Shown piece by piece: positions 1 through 15,700 of a stretch of DNA of 64,000 nt. The stretch is from Panopea generosa (lineage: Eukaryota; Mollusca; Bivalvia; Adapedonta; Hiatellidae). The notes below the pieces were generated by a model. The model was given only the letters and a program-made list of their open reading frames with translations, did not search any database and had not been told where the DNA came from. How positions within the stretch are numbered: the stretch's first letter is position 1; every line of letters starts with the position of its first letter. Made by a program: the position numbers and the translations under genes. The stretch covers positions 50,969,206 to 51,033,205 of the forward strand of contig CM055901.1 in NCBI GenBank assembly GCA_029582155.1. The letters run 5' to 3'.

Positions 1-292
1 TCAGGAATACTTGGCCATGTTAATATGTTGATATTCACTAAAATTAATTGCATAATATCGTAGTACAATCATCTGAAGGCATGCAATCCATTTTTTTTCT
101 TCTTTCAAATCAAAATGGTTAATGACAAAAAAAATACTCATAACTGATATCAGAAAGAGAGAGGGAGAGGGGAGAGTGAGGGACAGACGGATAATCCCAA
201 AGTAATTAATATGTGCATTTCAAATTATCTAATAACTTTCAATATTTCATTAGAAATACCAAATGATAAATGATATTAGTTTTAAAATTAAT

Positions 293-396
293 GTGGGGCC
301 GGATTTTCCATGCTAAATGGGGCCAGATATTCCAAGGACATTTCAATCTGGGGCCGGATAAGTGATGGGGCCGGATTTACATGGGGGCCGGATTTT
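293..396 (+). repeat. Clustered GGGGCCGGAT motifs
   Basis: About five copies of a GGGGCC(G/A)GAT core occur in about 100 bp of otherwise AT-rich intron or upstream sequence, with irregular spacing. The rest of 1-723 shows no exon that I can support. Confidence 0.6.
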
Positions 397-723
397 CCTA
401 AGAAGAAAGACTAGAAGACCAAATGTGCAATTTCATTCAACATACCCAAAATCACCAATACCCCTCAATTATGTAAAATGAAACTCCAGAATCCTGTAAA
501 TCATAGTCACCTTAAATTAAGAACATTTATGTTGCTAGTGCATTAATATTTTGAATTGTTTTGTTAGTAGATTACGTTTTTATTGTACTAAGTTGTAAAT
601 TAGAATATGCATTCCAAGTATTGTATACATATGTTTGGTTTCTGTCTTGACATCGAGACACTGCCAATGAATAATTTACCTACATGTAAAACATCATAAA
701 ATAAAATTCTACTCTTGTTTCAG

Positions 724-3700
724 ATTTCTCGGGTGTCGAGTTATTCCAGGATCCATTTTGTCATTGTGTGTTACCAAATTTTATTCAAGATGCAAAGTCT
801 GTAGATGAACTGTCTGACGAGTTGAGAGATTTGGAATTTGTAGAGAAAAACAATGACTTGTATAAGTTTCATCAGGTACGTAAGTGAAAAATGAACGTGT
901 GAAGTTTCTTTGCTAGGCATTCTTATTGAAATCACAATTTTGTTTTAATTGGAACAATGTTGCTTTAATAATGGCTCTATTGAGTCACATAGTTTATACA
1001 GGTAAGTAAGTGAAAAATGAACGTGTGAAGTTTCTTTGCTAGGCATTCTTATTGAAATCACAATTTTGTTTTAATTGGAACAATGTTGCCTTAATAATGG
1101 CTCCATTGAGTCACATAGTTTAAAAAGTGTAGTCATTTGCACACATATGAAGTCATTGTTGTAATGTAAAAAAAACACTCTAAGTTAACAACAAAAAACA
1201 CTGACAAAATGCATGTTGATTGATATATATATATAACTTTTATATGTTTTAAATGAGATTTAATATACTTCCAACATATTACATGGCAACCAGTTTTATT
1301 GAAGGAGGAATATCTGAGATGCATATAAATGAGTCTTGAGTAGAACTTCTGTCTGTCTGCAAGTAACTGGTAAACTTACTATTTTGACAGAGCTAGGCTC
1401 AAACCATCAACCTCAGCATTGAGTAAGTGATCTTGTGATGGCGCCTTAGACTACCATCACAACGGAAAGCCCTGTTTATATGTCAGATGCACTGGCAATG
1501 TGCATATTGATATAAATGTTTTTAATGGGTTACTATGTTACTTTCATCAACACATTACAGGTTATATATGTCATCTACTGGCAATGTGCATATTGATATT
1601 AATGTTTTTAATGTGGTTTTATGTTATTTTATCAACATATTAAAGATTATATATATGGCATCCAGTTTTATTGGAGGAGGAAGATCCAAGATGCATATAA
1701 ACGAACTGAAGTAGAACTTCTGTTCTTCTCCTAGTGACTTGTAAACATACTAACATAAAGTGTTTGAACTGAGCTGGGCTCGTATCAATAACCTGAGCAG
1801 TGAGGGTTAAGTGGTCTTGAGAGAGCACATTAGACCACCTGGCGATGGAGGACATTGTTTAAATATTATATACATAATATGGTAATGGCAGTAGTTATTG
1901 AATACTTATTTCTGATCTTTAAACTACCGGTACAGGCTAATATCAATTCAATATGCATAGCTGAAATTTCGAATGGCACCATAAATATTTAGGGCTATTC
2001 CATTTAAACATACAACCCACCCATAGAAGGCACTTTGAAATTGGACCATCCCCCTTTATATTTTTAATTCATTTTATCAGGCCCCCCATTTTGAAAAATC
2101 CTCCCTTAGAAGTTTATTATTTTGCCGTACATGGGTGGGATGTATGTTTAAATGGAACAGCCATTATTTGAAATTTTGTCTGAATTTCATCATTTTGATA
2201 CCAAAGTATTTAAGCTGATAAAAATGTTTCTATCAATTTTGTTTTTTAAATTCAAATGCTACAGGTTGAAAACAAAAAATGTTGGAATGTTTAGCTCGTG
2301 GGGACGAAGTCCAAAGAGAGCTATTGTCATGACATAATCGTCGTCGGCGTCGTCTGTAGACACCCAGGTTAAACTTTTGCGTTTCAATTATTTATGCAAC
2401 CACTCATTGGATGTCAATGAAACTTTGCATGTGTGTTTACCATCATCAATGGAACACACAGAGATAAGAACCATAACTCTGGATTGCATTTTGGCACAGT
2501 TATGACCCTTTTTGGACTAAGACACCCAGGTTAAACTTTGCATTTAGTTGCGTTTAAGTTTAAGATATCTATGCAACTACTCATTGGATGTGAATGAAAC
2601 TTCACATGTGTGTTCACCATCATCAATGGAAAACACAGAGACAAGAACCATAACTCTGGATTGCATTTTGGCACAGTAATGGCCCTTTTTTGGACTTAGA
2701 CACCAAGGTTAAACTTTGCGTTTAGTTGCGTTGAAGTTAAGATATCTATGCATTCACTCATTCGATGTCAATGAAACTTCACATGTGTGTTCACCATCAT
2801 CAATTTAGCACACAGAGTTAAGAACCAGAACTTTGGATTGCTTTTTGGCACAGTTATGACCATTTTTGGACTTAGACACCCAGGTTAAACTTTGAGTTTA
2901 ATTGCATTTAAGTTTAAGATATCTATGCAACCACTCATTGGATGTGAATGAACCTTCACATGTGTGTACACCATCATCAATGGAACACACACAGACAAGA
3001 ACCTTAACACAGTTATGGCCCTTTTTTGACTTTATTTTTCAGGCTAAAGTTTTTTTATCAGGTTAGATATCTTATACAACCACTCACTGGATATAAGTGA
3101 AACTTTGCATGTGTGTTCATCATCATCAATGAAACACACAGAGACAAGAACCATAACTCTGGGTTGCATTTTGGCAGAGTTATGGCCCTTTAAGACTTAA
3201 TTTTTCGTCTGTACACACCCAGGTTAAACTTTTGCGTTTAGATGCGTTTAAGTTTTGGTGTTTGCCTCCAATCTCAATCTTTCCATTGGTGGTTAGTTTT
3301 ATCCCATCGGCGAGCTTTGTTGTCTTCTGACAACTCTTGTTATGAATTTTTGATAAACAAAAACTTTTTAACAATACACTATAGAAATAGATTTTTTTTT
3401 GGAAAAAAAAAAGAGTAAATTATCATTGAGACCAGAAATTTTATATTGATATTGACTTAAGTGTTTTTGATTTCTTATTTTATAATAAAGGGCTAAAAAT
3501 GAAAAAAAATATCATATAAATATAAATAAAAGTAAAATATATTCATTTTTTTAATTAAATCTTGATATGACTGAAAAATTGTTGAAAGCGACGCTAAACA
3601 CCATTCAACAACAATTTAAAAAAGAAAAGCTACTGCAGTTACTGTTTAAGTGTCTTTGCGAGTATTAATTATTTATCGTAAAGCATATATTATTTGAAGC

Positions 3701-6700
3701 ACCATTGTTTACTTTATTGTGACACACATTTATGGCTATCTTTTACAACAGCTATACCTACTATATTATGAACACACCTTAATTTGATACTTTCATTTTC
3801 AGAGCAAAGAAGACCTTAAATCAGCAAAGTCTCCACACATTTCTGCATTTAGGTAAAACATTTTTGTATGGTTGTTGATCTGTTTTAATTGTTAAACTGT
3901 CATTTGCCACTATTTTATATTTGTTGAAGGTCAGAATGATAATGTTGATCAATTGAATTATGCATTAGATAAGAAATAGACACAAAACCCATTTTAATGG
4001 TGTTTAAAGGACATGCAATGGTTTATTAATAATATCATGATTGAAACAAGATTATATAAAGAACCAATCTGGTTGCACTGAAGGTAGTTTATTGGATTGT
4101 TATTGATGACCTGATGGCATGTATTTTAAATGATCTAGAGGTAGGAGAAACATTATCTGCTTATCATAAGGAATATTTTTACACACCTGATAAACAGGGT
4201 CCAACAGGATGCAGCCGCCTTATCCACCAAATGTTAGGACTAGATATGGACCTCATTCCCAATTGCATAAGATTCGTTTTTAACCTTTCCATGGTTAACA
4301 AAATTCCTGATCTAGAAATGAAATGGTACCTGTTATTGTAAATACATACATAAATATTACAAAATGTATATTGTTAAGCTCACATGACATCAGAAGTCGG
4401 AAGAAGCTGTCCACAAGATAAAAGAGGTTGGAAGGGAATTGTGATTTAATGCCATTTTCAACCATGGGCATATGATTGTGGTGTATGAGTATATTGATTG
4501 ATTGATTAATTGAATATTTAGCGTCATTTTTATGCCATCGAGGGCTAACAGACGATCAGTTAACCTAACCACTGTTTCCTGGGATTAACCAGTACTCGAG
4601 CACACCCCATCTCTGCAAGTAACTGATAACTTTCCCACTTGAATCAGTGGTGAGAGACGAATGATAATGAGACACAATGTCGTATATCAATCATCACGGA
4701 GACTGTTGCCGGGCAGGGGATTCGAACTCACGACCCCTGGATGTGTATGAGTAGAATCTGAGTATAATGAGAGCAAGTTACGAAAGAAACTGGCAGACTT
4801 TCTCACATGAAAGCATTGGACCAGGTTGGGCCTAAATTAAAAAATTGTTTGTTTGTCGCTTTCGGCTAACCCAAAACAATCCCACCAGTCAGGAAAAAAA
4901 TTTTAGGTGTCTAAAAGGAAAAAATATTTTTTGAAAAAAAAAATTTTTTTTTTTTGGTGTTCATTTAAAATATTCTCGGTCATTACAGTCATGTCCTTAA
5001 AATATTCCCTGATTGATTACAAAAAAAACAACAACAAAAATTACCTACCTACCTACCCACTCCTAAATGGTATGAGTCAGAAGTGGCTAACAGGCAATTT
5101 ATTAAGGATGGCCTTGTGTGCAAACCAATGACCCCAACGTAAGAGGTTAGGGATCTTGAGATGGTACCTGTGACCACTTAGCCACAGAGGAGTCCCTATT
5201 AAAGCAGAGTAATGTTTTCATTGAGAATACTGCTGAATCATGCTGATAAATATATAAATGAAGAAGACTATTATTGTCAAGGATCCTTTCTCACAACAAC
5301 AGCAGACACAATCCCACTTCAAGGTGTATTAAATATTTTCATACCGGGCTTCCTGTTGCTATTTTTGTTCACTTATGAAAATAAATCCATGAAGTTTTAC
5401 TTTTTGAGAAAGTGTCACAAAAATGTTCTTCTTTACTTTAGACAATTGCTGTGTACCAAGTTTCGTGACTGGTTATCCAAGGTTACTGGTATTCCATTAA
5501 ATGACACAGTGGATATGTTTTGTGCACAATACATCAGTACAGGTATGTATTACAATGCAATGTATATGCAATACAGTTCTTGAACAAAATGTACAATGAG
5601 TAAATAATATAATAATGCAATGCAATTGTAAACACATTGCAGAGGTAGTGTGTACACTATGCAGCTACTACCATTTTTCAAGTCTTGTATGACCTGACCA
5701 GAGATTGAACCATTGACCTTCCACATGTGAGGTGGACACCACCACTAGTCCACCACTGGTGTATACAGGTGAGTAAAGTACATATGTCATCTCTACAAAT
5801 GTGTTAAGTGAAGGATATGTACACATTATAAATTACATATTATTAATGTTTCAGATACATTACTTTGTCATGATGATGAACTGGAAGGGAGGAGAATCGC
5901 CTACATCTACTATCTGGTGAATAGTTGGACACAAGAAGATGGTGGCGCCCTAGATCTTTACAGTGTTGATGGTATATATGTATAAGGTGACATGACTCCC
6001 AGGGATAAATCCATTTAGGCCTCAAATTATTCTTCTGAAACACAAAAAAACAAACAAAATAAAAACAACATAAAACAACAATCTTTCTAGAAACTGCTGG
6101 GCATTCATGAGATTCAGTAGAGATGTCTTAAACATGCCACTTTGTCAACTGTTGATAACATCTGTACAGCTAATACATGCCACCTTGTCAACTGTTGATA
6201 AAATTTGTACAGCTTATACATGCCATCTTGTCAACTGTTGATAACATCTGTACAGCTTAAACATGTTACATTACTCACTGTTGATAACATCTGTACAGCT
6301 TTTTATGCCACCTTGTCAACTCTTGAAAACATCTGTACAGCTTAAACATGCCACCATGTCAACTGTTGATAACAACTATACAGCTAATACATGTCACCTT
6401 GCCAACTGTTGATAACATCTGTATAGCTTTTACATGCCACCTTGTCAACTGTTGATAACATATGTACAGCTTATACATGCCATCTTGTCAACTTGTGATA
6501 ACATCTGTACAGCTTATACATGCCACCTTGTCAACTTGTGATAACATCTGTACAGCTATAACATGCCACCTTGTCAACTGTTGATAACATCTGTATAGCT
6601 TTTACATGCCACCTTGTCAACTGTTGATAACATCTGTACAGCTTATACATGCCATCTTGTCAACTTGTGATAACATCTGTACAGCTTATACATGCCACCT

Positions 6701-9700
6701 TGTCAACTTGTGATAACATCTGTACAGCTATAACATGCCACCTTGTCAACTGTTGATAACATCTGTATAGCTTTTACATGCCACCTTGTCAACTGTTGAT
6801 AACATCTGTACAGCTTATACATGCCATCTTGTCAACTTGTGATAACATCTGTACAGCTTATACATGCCACCTTGTCAACTTGTGATAACATCTGTACAGC
6901 TAATACATGTCACCTTGCCAACTGTTGATAACATCTGTACAGCTTATACATGCCACCTTGTCAACTGTTGATAACATCTGTACAGCTTATACATGCCACC
7001 TTGTCAACTTGTGATAACATCTGTACAGCTATAACATGCCACCTTGTCAACTGGTGATAACATCTGTGTACAGCTTAAACATGCCACCTAGCCAACTGTT
7101 GATAACATCTGTACAGCTTAAACATGCCACTTTGTCAACTGGTGATAACATCTGAGTACAGCTTATACATGCCACCTTGTCAACTGTTGATAACATCTGT
7201 ACAGCTTATACATGCCACCTTGTCAACTTGTGATAACATCTGTACAGCTATAACATGCCACCTTGTCAACTGGTGATAACATCTGTGTACAGCTTAAACA
7301 TGCCACCTAGCCAACTGTTGATAACATCTGTACAGCTTAAACATGCCACTTTGTCAACTGGTGATAACATCTGAGTACAGCTTATACATGTCACCTTGTC
7401 AACTGGTGATAACATCTGTACAGCTTATACATGCCACCTTGTCAACTTGTGATAACATCTGTACAGCTTATACATGCCACCTTGTCAACTGTTTATAACA
7501 TCTGTACAGCTTATACATGCCACCTTGTCAACTGTTGATAACATCTGTACAGCTTATACATGCCACCTTGTCAACTGGTGATAACATCTGTACAGCTTAT
7601 ACATGCCACCTTGTCAACTGTTGATAACATCTGTACAGCTTATACATGCCACCTTGTCAACTGGTGATATTATCTGTACAGCTCTTACATGCCACCTTGT
7701 CAACTGGTGATAACATCTGTACAGCTCATACATGCCACCTTGTCAACTGGTGATAACATCTGTACAGCTTATACATGCCACCTTGTCAACTGGTGATAAC
7801 ATCTGTACAGCTTATACATGCCGCCTTGTCAACTGTTGATAACATCTGTACAGCTTATACATGCCACCTTGTCAACTATTGATAACATCTGTACAGCTTA
7901 TACATGCCACCTTGTCAACTATTGATAATATCTGTACAGCTTATACATGCCATGTACTTCGGTATGTACATATTTTAGTGGATCACTAAATACACATGGT
8001 CTTTACTAGAAAATTGATATAGAATAAACATATAATGGAAATGCACAGAGAACATTGATACCTACTGGTATCTAAAGCTTTTTTCTGACACTTGAAGAAG
8101 AAGAATACTTATTTTGTTGCATCTTACAAAATGGTCGGGTCACAGTGTCGTCCCCAATGTGGCAACTTGGAAGGTCCTCTGTGGTGAAGTGGTCTAAGGT
8201 GCTGTTATCTAATGATTACTTGCCTCTCAATGCTGATGTCATGGGTTTGAATCCAGCTCCATCCAAAAGCTACATGTGAGAGAGTTTGCCAATTACTTGC
8301 AAAATGACAGTGGTTCTTAACTCAGATTCATTCTGAGGTCTTACTCTACTAATAAAATGCCTTATACATCCTGAAATGAAAATTGCGTTAAACTCTTTCA
8401 CAAAAGCACTTTGAAAGAACACATGTTAATAATTTAATCACACTAATGAAGGTGGCAATAACTGATAGAAGGGACATATGATAGTTCTGATGTCAATGCA
8501 TAGATCACAGTTGTACTATTCTTACCCAGATACTACACAGGTCAAAACTGAAAAAAAAATGATTTATAATTTGAAAGCTTGTGTCTGACCTTTGGTTTTG
8601 GTTGTTTCATTTTGTGGCATTTATAACATCTTACTATTTAATATTAAAATATCTTTTTATTTAACTTAATAATTCCATTTCAATTGCAGGCAACATACAG
8701 CCAGATAAAGTAGTTAAGTCTATATATCCCACTAGAAATAATTTTGTTTTGTTTGAAGTTTCTCCTGGCTCCTTCCATCAGGTAATTTTGGGTTAATTAA
8801 TTAACTAAGTGTTGTTTTTATGGTATACACAGAGAAAGAGATAAAAGGAAGTCTATCATAAAAATTAATCCAGATTTTTGAAATACTTGTCCGACTGGAC
8901 AAGTGAAATAGAAAAATTAATGTTATGTAATAGCCTGTTATATTTACAAATTTTATCAATGGTGTATCAACTTGTGGGTATTGATAATGTATTGATATTT
9001 TCCAATTTTGTATCAATGGCGTCTCCACATGTGGGTATTGATAATGTATAATATAGTTTCTGACATTGACATCCCAGTGTAATGATAATAATTACTCAAT
9101 TTAACAATAATGCTGAATTTGATTCATTGGGTGAATAACACTGCAAAAATAAATCCAGTTTTTGTAGATGAATAACTAGATGCAAGATACCTGATTTGGA
9201 CTTTAAATAAGCATTTCTGTTGCTATTTTAAACAATATGAAAATCATCTGAAGTAATAAACAAGTGTTACTAACATTTGTTCTGCAGGTAGCGGAAGTTT
9301 TATCGCAGGACAAGATGAGGCTGTCAGTGGGGGGTTGGTTCCATGGACCACCAATCAGTAGACCAACTCCGTTTGTGGAGTCTCCCAGATCACTTCTGCC
9401 ATATGCAACTATAGATGTAAGTCAACTTTGCAGATATTACGGTATACTATGAGTCTTATATCCGGAGGCATAACGATAAACATACTCTCATCTATTATAC
9501 TTTCTTACCAGCTACACAATAAGTGGTCTAAAGCATTGTCTCGGATCACTTACCTCTCACCGTTAAGGTTTTAGGTTTGAATTTTAAGAAATTTTTGTGA
9601 GAAAGTTTTGCAGTTACTTGGGGAAGGATTGGTTCTACTCAGTCAGACTCAGTCTGAGGTCTACCAAGAAAACTGTAACTGATATTTAGCTGAAACCTGG

Positions 9701-12700
9701 TAAATGGTTCCTCATGACTTTTTCTAAACAAACTTTGAACTGGTATCTTTAAAATGAATATCAAGAATTGTGAGGTCCAATTTTGTGATACTCCATGTCA
9801 GGTTATAGCTTTATTACCAACCTGACTTTAAAGTCAGAACACAATGTGTTTATTTGATACGTCCAGTATTATGTTTGTTCTTATTTATTCTGCAGGATGA
9901 TACTTTCTTCGACTGGATTAACCCTGTATATTTGAGTGTGGGTGCACAGGGAAGTATACAGGAGAAGTTTGAAAATCAGTCACAGATAGAGTTACAGGAC
10001 TTCCTACAGGTACGTGTTTGTATTAGTCTCTCCAGGCCTTTCATATCAATGTCTGTAGTTTATACTAATTTATTTTAGCTTGCTTGCAATGAAAGCTCAG
10101 AGCCTATATGAACCGCTCTCAAGTCTGCTTCCAGGGTAGAACCAGTACTGAGTGCTGTTTTATTAGAGGCATTGGGTCGAGCTGGGGATCGAACCCGCAA
10201 CCTCTTGTGTGAGCAGCCAACAATCTATCCATTTGACTACCATCCTGCCATGTCTCTTGTCCAGGATTAAGTTGATATTTCTTAATTTTGTATGTCTGAT
10301 GTCATGATAATCTGACTAGATGTGGTATGTCATGCATCTGCTACATGATGCGTCAGTCACACAGTACTATAAATTTAAACAAGCAACATTCTTGTTATTA
10401 TCTAAAGGTGAACAACATTATCAAATTAGTGAAAAAATGTTAAAAGCATTTAATTTTGTTTTCTCAGAAAGATAAATACGAAGAACTCCTGTGTGCCCTC
10501 AAGTCATCAGGTATGTGCTGGAGTAGGAGAGGACCACCAAACAGAAGGTGAGATCATCGCAACCCACATATTGATGTATTTGAACCCAAATATTGAATGT
10601 GAAAATGCTATATAATTTGCCACATTTGCCCCATACACTTGGTACCTTATTGCTCTAATGGGATGATGTGTTCTTTATTTACATGCATGTGTAGATATAA
10701 TAGTTTTGTAAAAAACGTTAAAATTTTTAATAATATAAACCTCGATTTAAGTTTGTTTTTTCATGCTTTTAGCATGGTCCAGTGGTTTAAAATCAGTTCA
10801 TCTACCTCTTCGCATTGAGGTTGTAGATTACAACTCGTGGCCAAGTTAGCTGATATTAGGACTCGATGTCAGAAGGTTATTTGCAAAAAGAAAATTGTTC
10901 TTATCCAATTCATCCCCAGGTCTTTCTCCACCAATAAAAACTTGCTGTCAAATATAACGTGATGTGTGGAAAAGTTTAAATGATATTGAACCCAATTGAA
11001 CCTAATTGCACTTACGACCTTGCGCCTCCTTAAAAAGACATCAACATCAGCAACAATGTACACATCTTACTGCACTGTTCTTATTCAGGATCCTTGGTGA
11101 CTGAGTGATCCCCCCTCCACCCCACCCACCCACCCACCCATCCACACATACACAAAAGAAAAACAATGGTGACGGTAGCAGGAAATTAATCTTTTTTAGT
11201 GGTAAATTAAAATGATTTACTTTTGAAAATCAGTCCAGTAAAACAAACTTTACAGCAAAAAACTGATTTTAAACACAGGTCCTATCTTACTATAGCTTTT
11301 GGATAGCTATATAAAGTAAATAATGGAAAGGTAGGACACTTCAAAATGACCATATCTGATTTGAAAAATATATAGGTGTGAAGCGAGAAAACTTAAATTA
11401 AGTATGTGGACAAAATTATAATAAATCTACTAACTAATAATGATCTCTTTGAAAACAGTAATAAGCAAGAAATATGCATTTTTCAGCGAAATCCAAGTTT
11501 CTACATTTATGAAGGCTGTACACATCCGGTACTGACATGGATTGAATATGTCGACATTGCATAATTAGCCAAAATTTAAACCTTATATTTAGGTTTGAAA
11601 TTTGGTTAGAATATATAAAAAATATTACATAGTAAACATGAAAACATGTCAAACAATATACCCTTGATGACAACAATTAAATAGTTATTGTTTTATAATG
11701 TTCAACTATAATTAAGTTATCGTGTGTGTACAGAAAGACCGAAAACGTATTTCCCGCCATCTTTCAAATGGCACCTGATAACCAATCAAGACCATACAAG
11801 ATGTGTGCACCATGCAACCAGAAATAACTAGGCAAGGCAAATGTTGAACTCATTTAGGAACGTAAAATATTAATTTTATAGGCAAAACACAACCTATCTG
11901 GTGTTATTACATGATGTATTTATATAGAATATTATTTCCTATGTATGCTATAGCTTTATTTCATTGAAATCGGCCATGGATCATGCATTCAGTGATTTGG
12001 GTATTTTTGAAGTGTCCTCCCTTTCCATTATTTACTATTTATAGCTATCCAAAAGCTATAGTAAGATAGGGTCTGTGATTTTAAATGGGGGAAAATCAAA
12101 GCAAATTTAGTGTTGGCAAAACAGCAAACATTTAGATCTTTTGCAATAACTTTTGATACGTGTAAAATATTTCTGATAAAACTATCATCATTTTTTATAT
12201 GGGCATTTGATACATATTTAATTATGAAGTTTTAACATCAAATCGAAATTTGTCCACTGAAATCATTGTTTTGTTATGTTTAAAAAAATATTCAAATGAT
12301 TTTGAAAAATTAAATAGTTTTATTTACCGCTAAAAAAGATTGTTTAACTGATCGCAATATAAAAGATAAATGTGACTGAAATAATATAATTATTATGTGC
12401 ACAGTAGTCGTTAGAAAAGTTTATGGCATAGTACATATCAAAAGAATGCTGTTTCTACTCTGATGCATTCTTAGTATGTTTATGTGGGCAGTTTCACTAA
12501 TATTTGTTAATTAACAAACTTCTAAGTGTATAGATTGAAGTTACGAAAAAAAAATCAGGAAATCCATATAGTGTTTCACTTACGTAATTAAACTTTTGTA
12601 AGCCTTGTAAATAGTATTCTTTTTAAAATTTGCAAAAATACTTTGTGTCACAATTTGTGTGTACCAAAATCTTAAGACTTGTGGGGGTTTGTGAAACTGA

Positions 12701-15700
12701 CCCTTGAAGTCTTTCTTCACCAGTAATACTTGATGATGTATGATCATTTATTTAAACGCATTTTATTTATCATTAGGTGCTATGATCAGCCAAATGACAG
12801 CAATGATTGCCCGTCTGCAGTGAGAACATGCATAGAGCTATTAAAATCTGATGCTATGTTTCTGCTGCTGTCAAACTGCACTGGACTCAAGTTGCACGAG
12901 CTAGCTGGTGAAAATTCTGACTCTGAATCAGATGTGAACACTGACCCTGAGCAGGGGTCAGATAACAGTGATGTAGAGAATGCAATAGGGATTTCAAAAG
13001 GTGATGCAGGATCTGACAATACGGATAAAGCAGGGACATCTGGTGTAGGGAGTATATGTGTCGAGAAAAAGTTGGAGGAAGAAATTAAAGATGCTGACAC
13101 GGTTACCATGACAAAAACAATAAATGATTGTGTGGAGCAGAATGCTGCCAAAGACAATATTGGTAAGAATATTATAAGGAAAATTCTGTTGTTACTAATA
13201 ATTGTTTTTGTGATAACAAGTTACTGTCAAGTTACCATCAAAACAGTTATCCCAAGGACGGAATTTTCAATTCTCACTGAAAATCCTAAGAAAGATACTT
13301 TTCTTGCATACAAGTGTAACTTTGTGACTGTTTAAAGATTTCTATTCAAGTCCGTTTTCTATAGTTGCACAAGAATATCTTAGTATATCATGGTGTTTAG
13401 AATAAATATGTCAAAGCAAAGGGCATCTGTGAATGAATGTGTCATAGCTAATGGTATCTGAATGAATGTGTTATAGTAAGAGGTATCTGTGAATGAATAC
13501 ATCATAGCAAGAGGTATCTGTGAATGAATGTGTTATAGTAAGAGGTATCTGTGAATGAATGTGTCATAGCATTTGGTATCTGTGAATGAATGTGTTATAG
13601 CAAGAGGTATCTGGATGAATGTGTTATAGTAAGAGGTATCTGAAGGAATACATCTTAGCAAGAAGTATCTGTGAATGAATGTGCTATAGCAAGAGGTATC
13701 TGAATGAATATGTCATAGCAAGAGGTTTCTGTGAATGAATGTGTTATAGCAAGAAGTATCTGAATTAATGTGTTATGGAAGGAGGTATCTGAATGAATAT
13801 GTCTTAGCAAGAAGTATCTGTGAATGAATATGTCATAGCAAGAGGTATCAGGGAATTAATGTGTTAGCATGAGGTGTCTGTGAGTGAATGTGTCATAGCA
13901 AGAGGTATCTGTGAATGAATGTGCCAAAGAGCGAGATATTTATGAATGAATGCATCATAACGCCAGGAGGGTAGGATAAGTGTGTGAAGGAGATGTAGGA
14001 TAAAAATTCTGTACCTGGTAAAAATACGTGGAATTCCTTGTCCTGTATACAAGAAAGAAGGAAAACTTGTCTGTATTAATTTTATAAATAATTAAAAAAA
14101 AAATGCCATTTTGTTATTTTTAAATGAGCAGTTTTCAGAAATCATAGATTATTGGGCTAACAGTGACCATGAATGCAAGCACAAAAATTGAATTCAAATT
14201 CAGACTTAAAAAAGATAAACTACTTGGTTAATTATTGTAGTTGATAAAATGATTATTGATTTACCTCTGTAATTTTGTTAACCTGTATATGGTTTCAAAG
14301 GTGTGGGATGTTGAATGATCATTCTTGTGGAAAAAAGTTCAACTTCAGACCACAATAGATCTAAAATAAATAATGGCTACAACTAACCAACATTTTAGTC
14401 AGGTGAAATCGTCTATATTTATAGATACGGAATGCAGTGCAAGATGTCGCTGTGAGGCGAGGAGATGGACACCTGGCAGTTATACACTTGTACATGACAC
14501 AGACACAGAAGGATCAGAATTTGCCCTAGATCTTGTACTTTATATTGGTTGCCAAGGCAAGTACACCAGTTCAGAGCTTCTTTTTGTTTGAGAAATTGTT
14601 TGCACACATTTTTACTTAGTTAGATGTACGGTATTTCTTTTTAGATTTGATGTGCTTTTGATAACTGATTTAACATGTGGTTAATAAACTGCCTATAGCT
14701 TTGCCAACAATGTCAGCAGCAAGCTGGAGGTGGAATACAATAATTCCACATTAGAAATATTTAATACTTTTCTCTCCAAAGGACTGATTGTATGGCCAAG
14801 CTCTGTTTGTAATTGGCAAAGACAACATATTTCTTAACTTCACCAGATCTAGTTTGCAGATCAGATACATGTATAATTCAGATCACCAATTAGCACAAAC
14901 TTCAATTATCTAAAGAGGTTCTAAAGTGGTGGCCATTATGTACTAGGCAGTCAAGATTGCCTCTAATCCTATTCTTTACTTACTTTCTTATCCCAGGGAA
15001 CAGTGGATAGGTTAACTAATCGTCTGTTAGCCCTCATTAGCATAAAAATGACGCTAAATATTCAATTCTTATACACTGTGTGTTGTAGGATGGGAGATTG
15101 AGTACGGAGGTTTCACATCGTATATAACTCGGGGAGAAGACGAGGAGGTATGTCTGACAGATGATTTTACAATTTGTAGCACTACAGTGTTCCAGTCTAG
15201 TTACTTCATAACATACCAGGGGTTGTATTCACAGACCATTATAAAGAATATTCTTAGCCTTGAACTCAAGAATAAATTTTGAAAAACACACTTGGAGGTA
15301 ATTTTGTGAGACAAAAATTTGCAAGCACGTAGGGACACCTAATATATAGTCAAATAAACCCTCACAATTATTCTATTTGTCATTGTAATGTAGATATCTA
15401 GGGTTGAAATTTGGATTTTTAACCCTTTACTTCATATAGATGCCTTTGGACACCTCTAATATAGATGCCTTTGGACACCTAATATAGAAGGATTTTGAAT
15501 TATTGGGTGAATTATGTTTATATTAACTGTCATTTATATTAAATTTCGTTATGAGCAATCTGAACTCTTCCTGCACTGTTTTCAAAGGCCTTCTGTGATT
15601 GATGCGGGAAAACGCGTATCTTTGGAGTAAAGAGTTAAGATCAAGTCTAAGAATGTTCTCAAGAATGGTTTGTGATATGAAACCTGGTAGGCTTCTGTTT

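Noticed and set aside
6078-7955. Possible CRISPR-like array
   Set aside because: Units are contiguous with no unique spacers, and the host is an animal; it is a minisatellite.
12786-13157. 123-residue minus-strand ORF
   Set aside because: Exact antisense of the OGFOD1 acidic-linker exon; no independent support.
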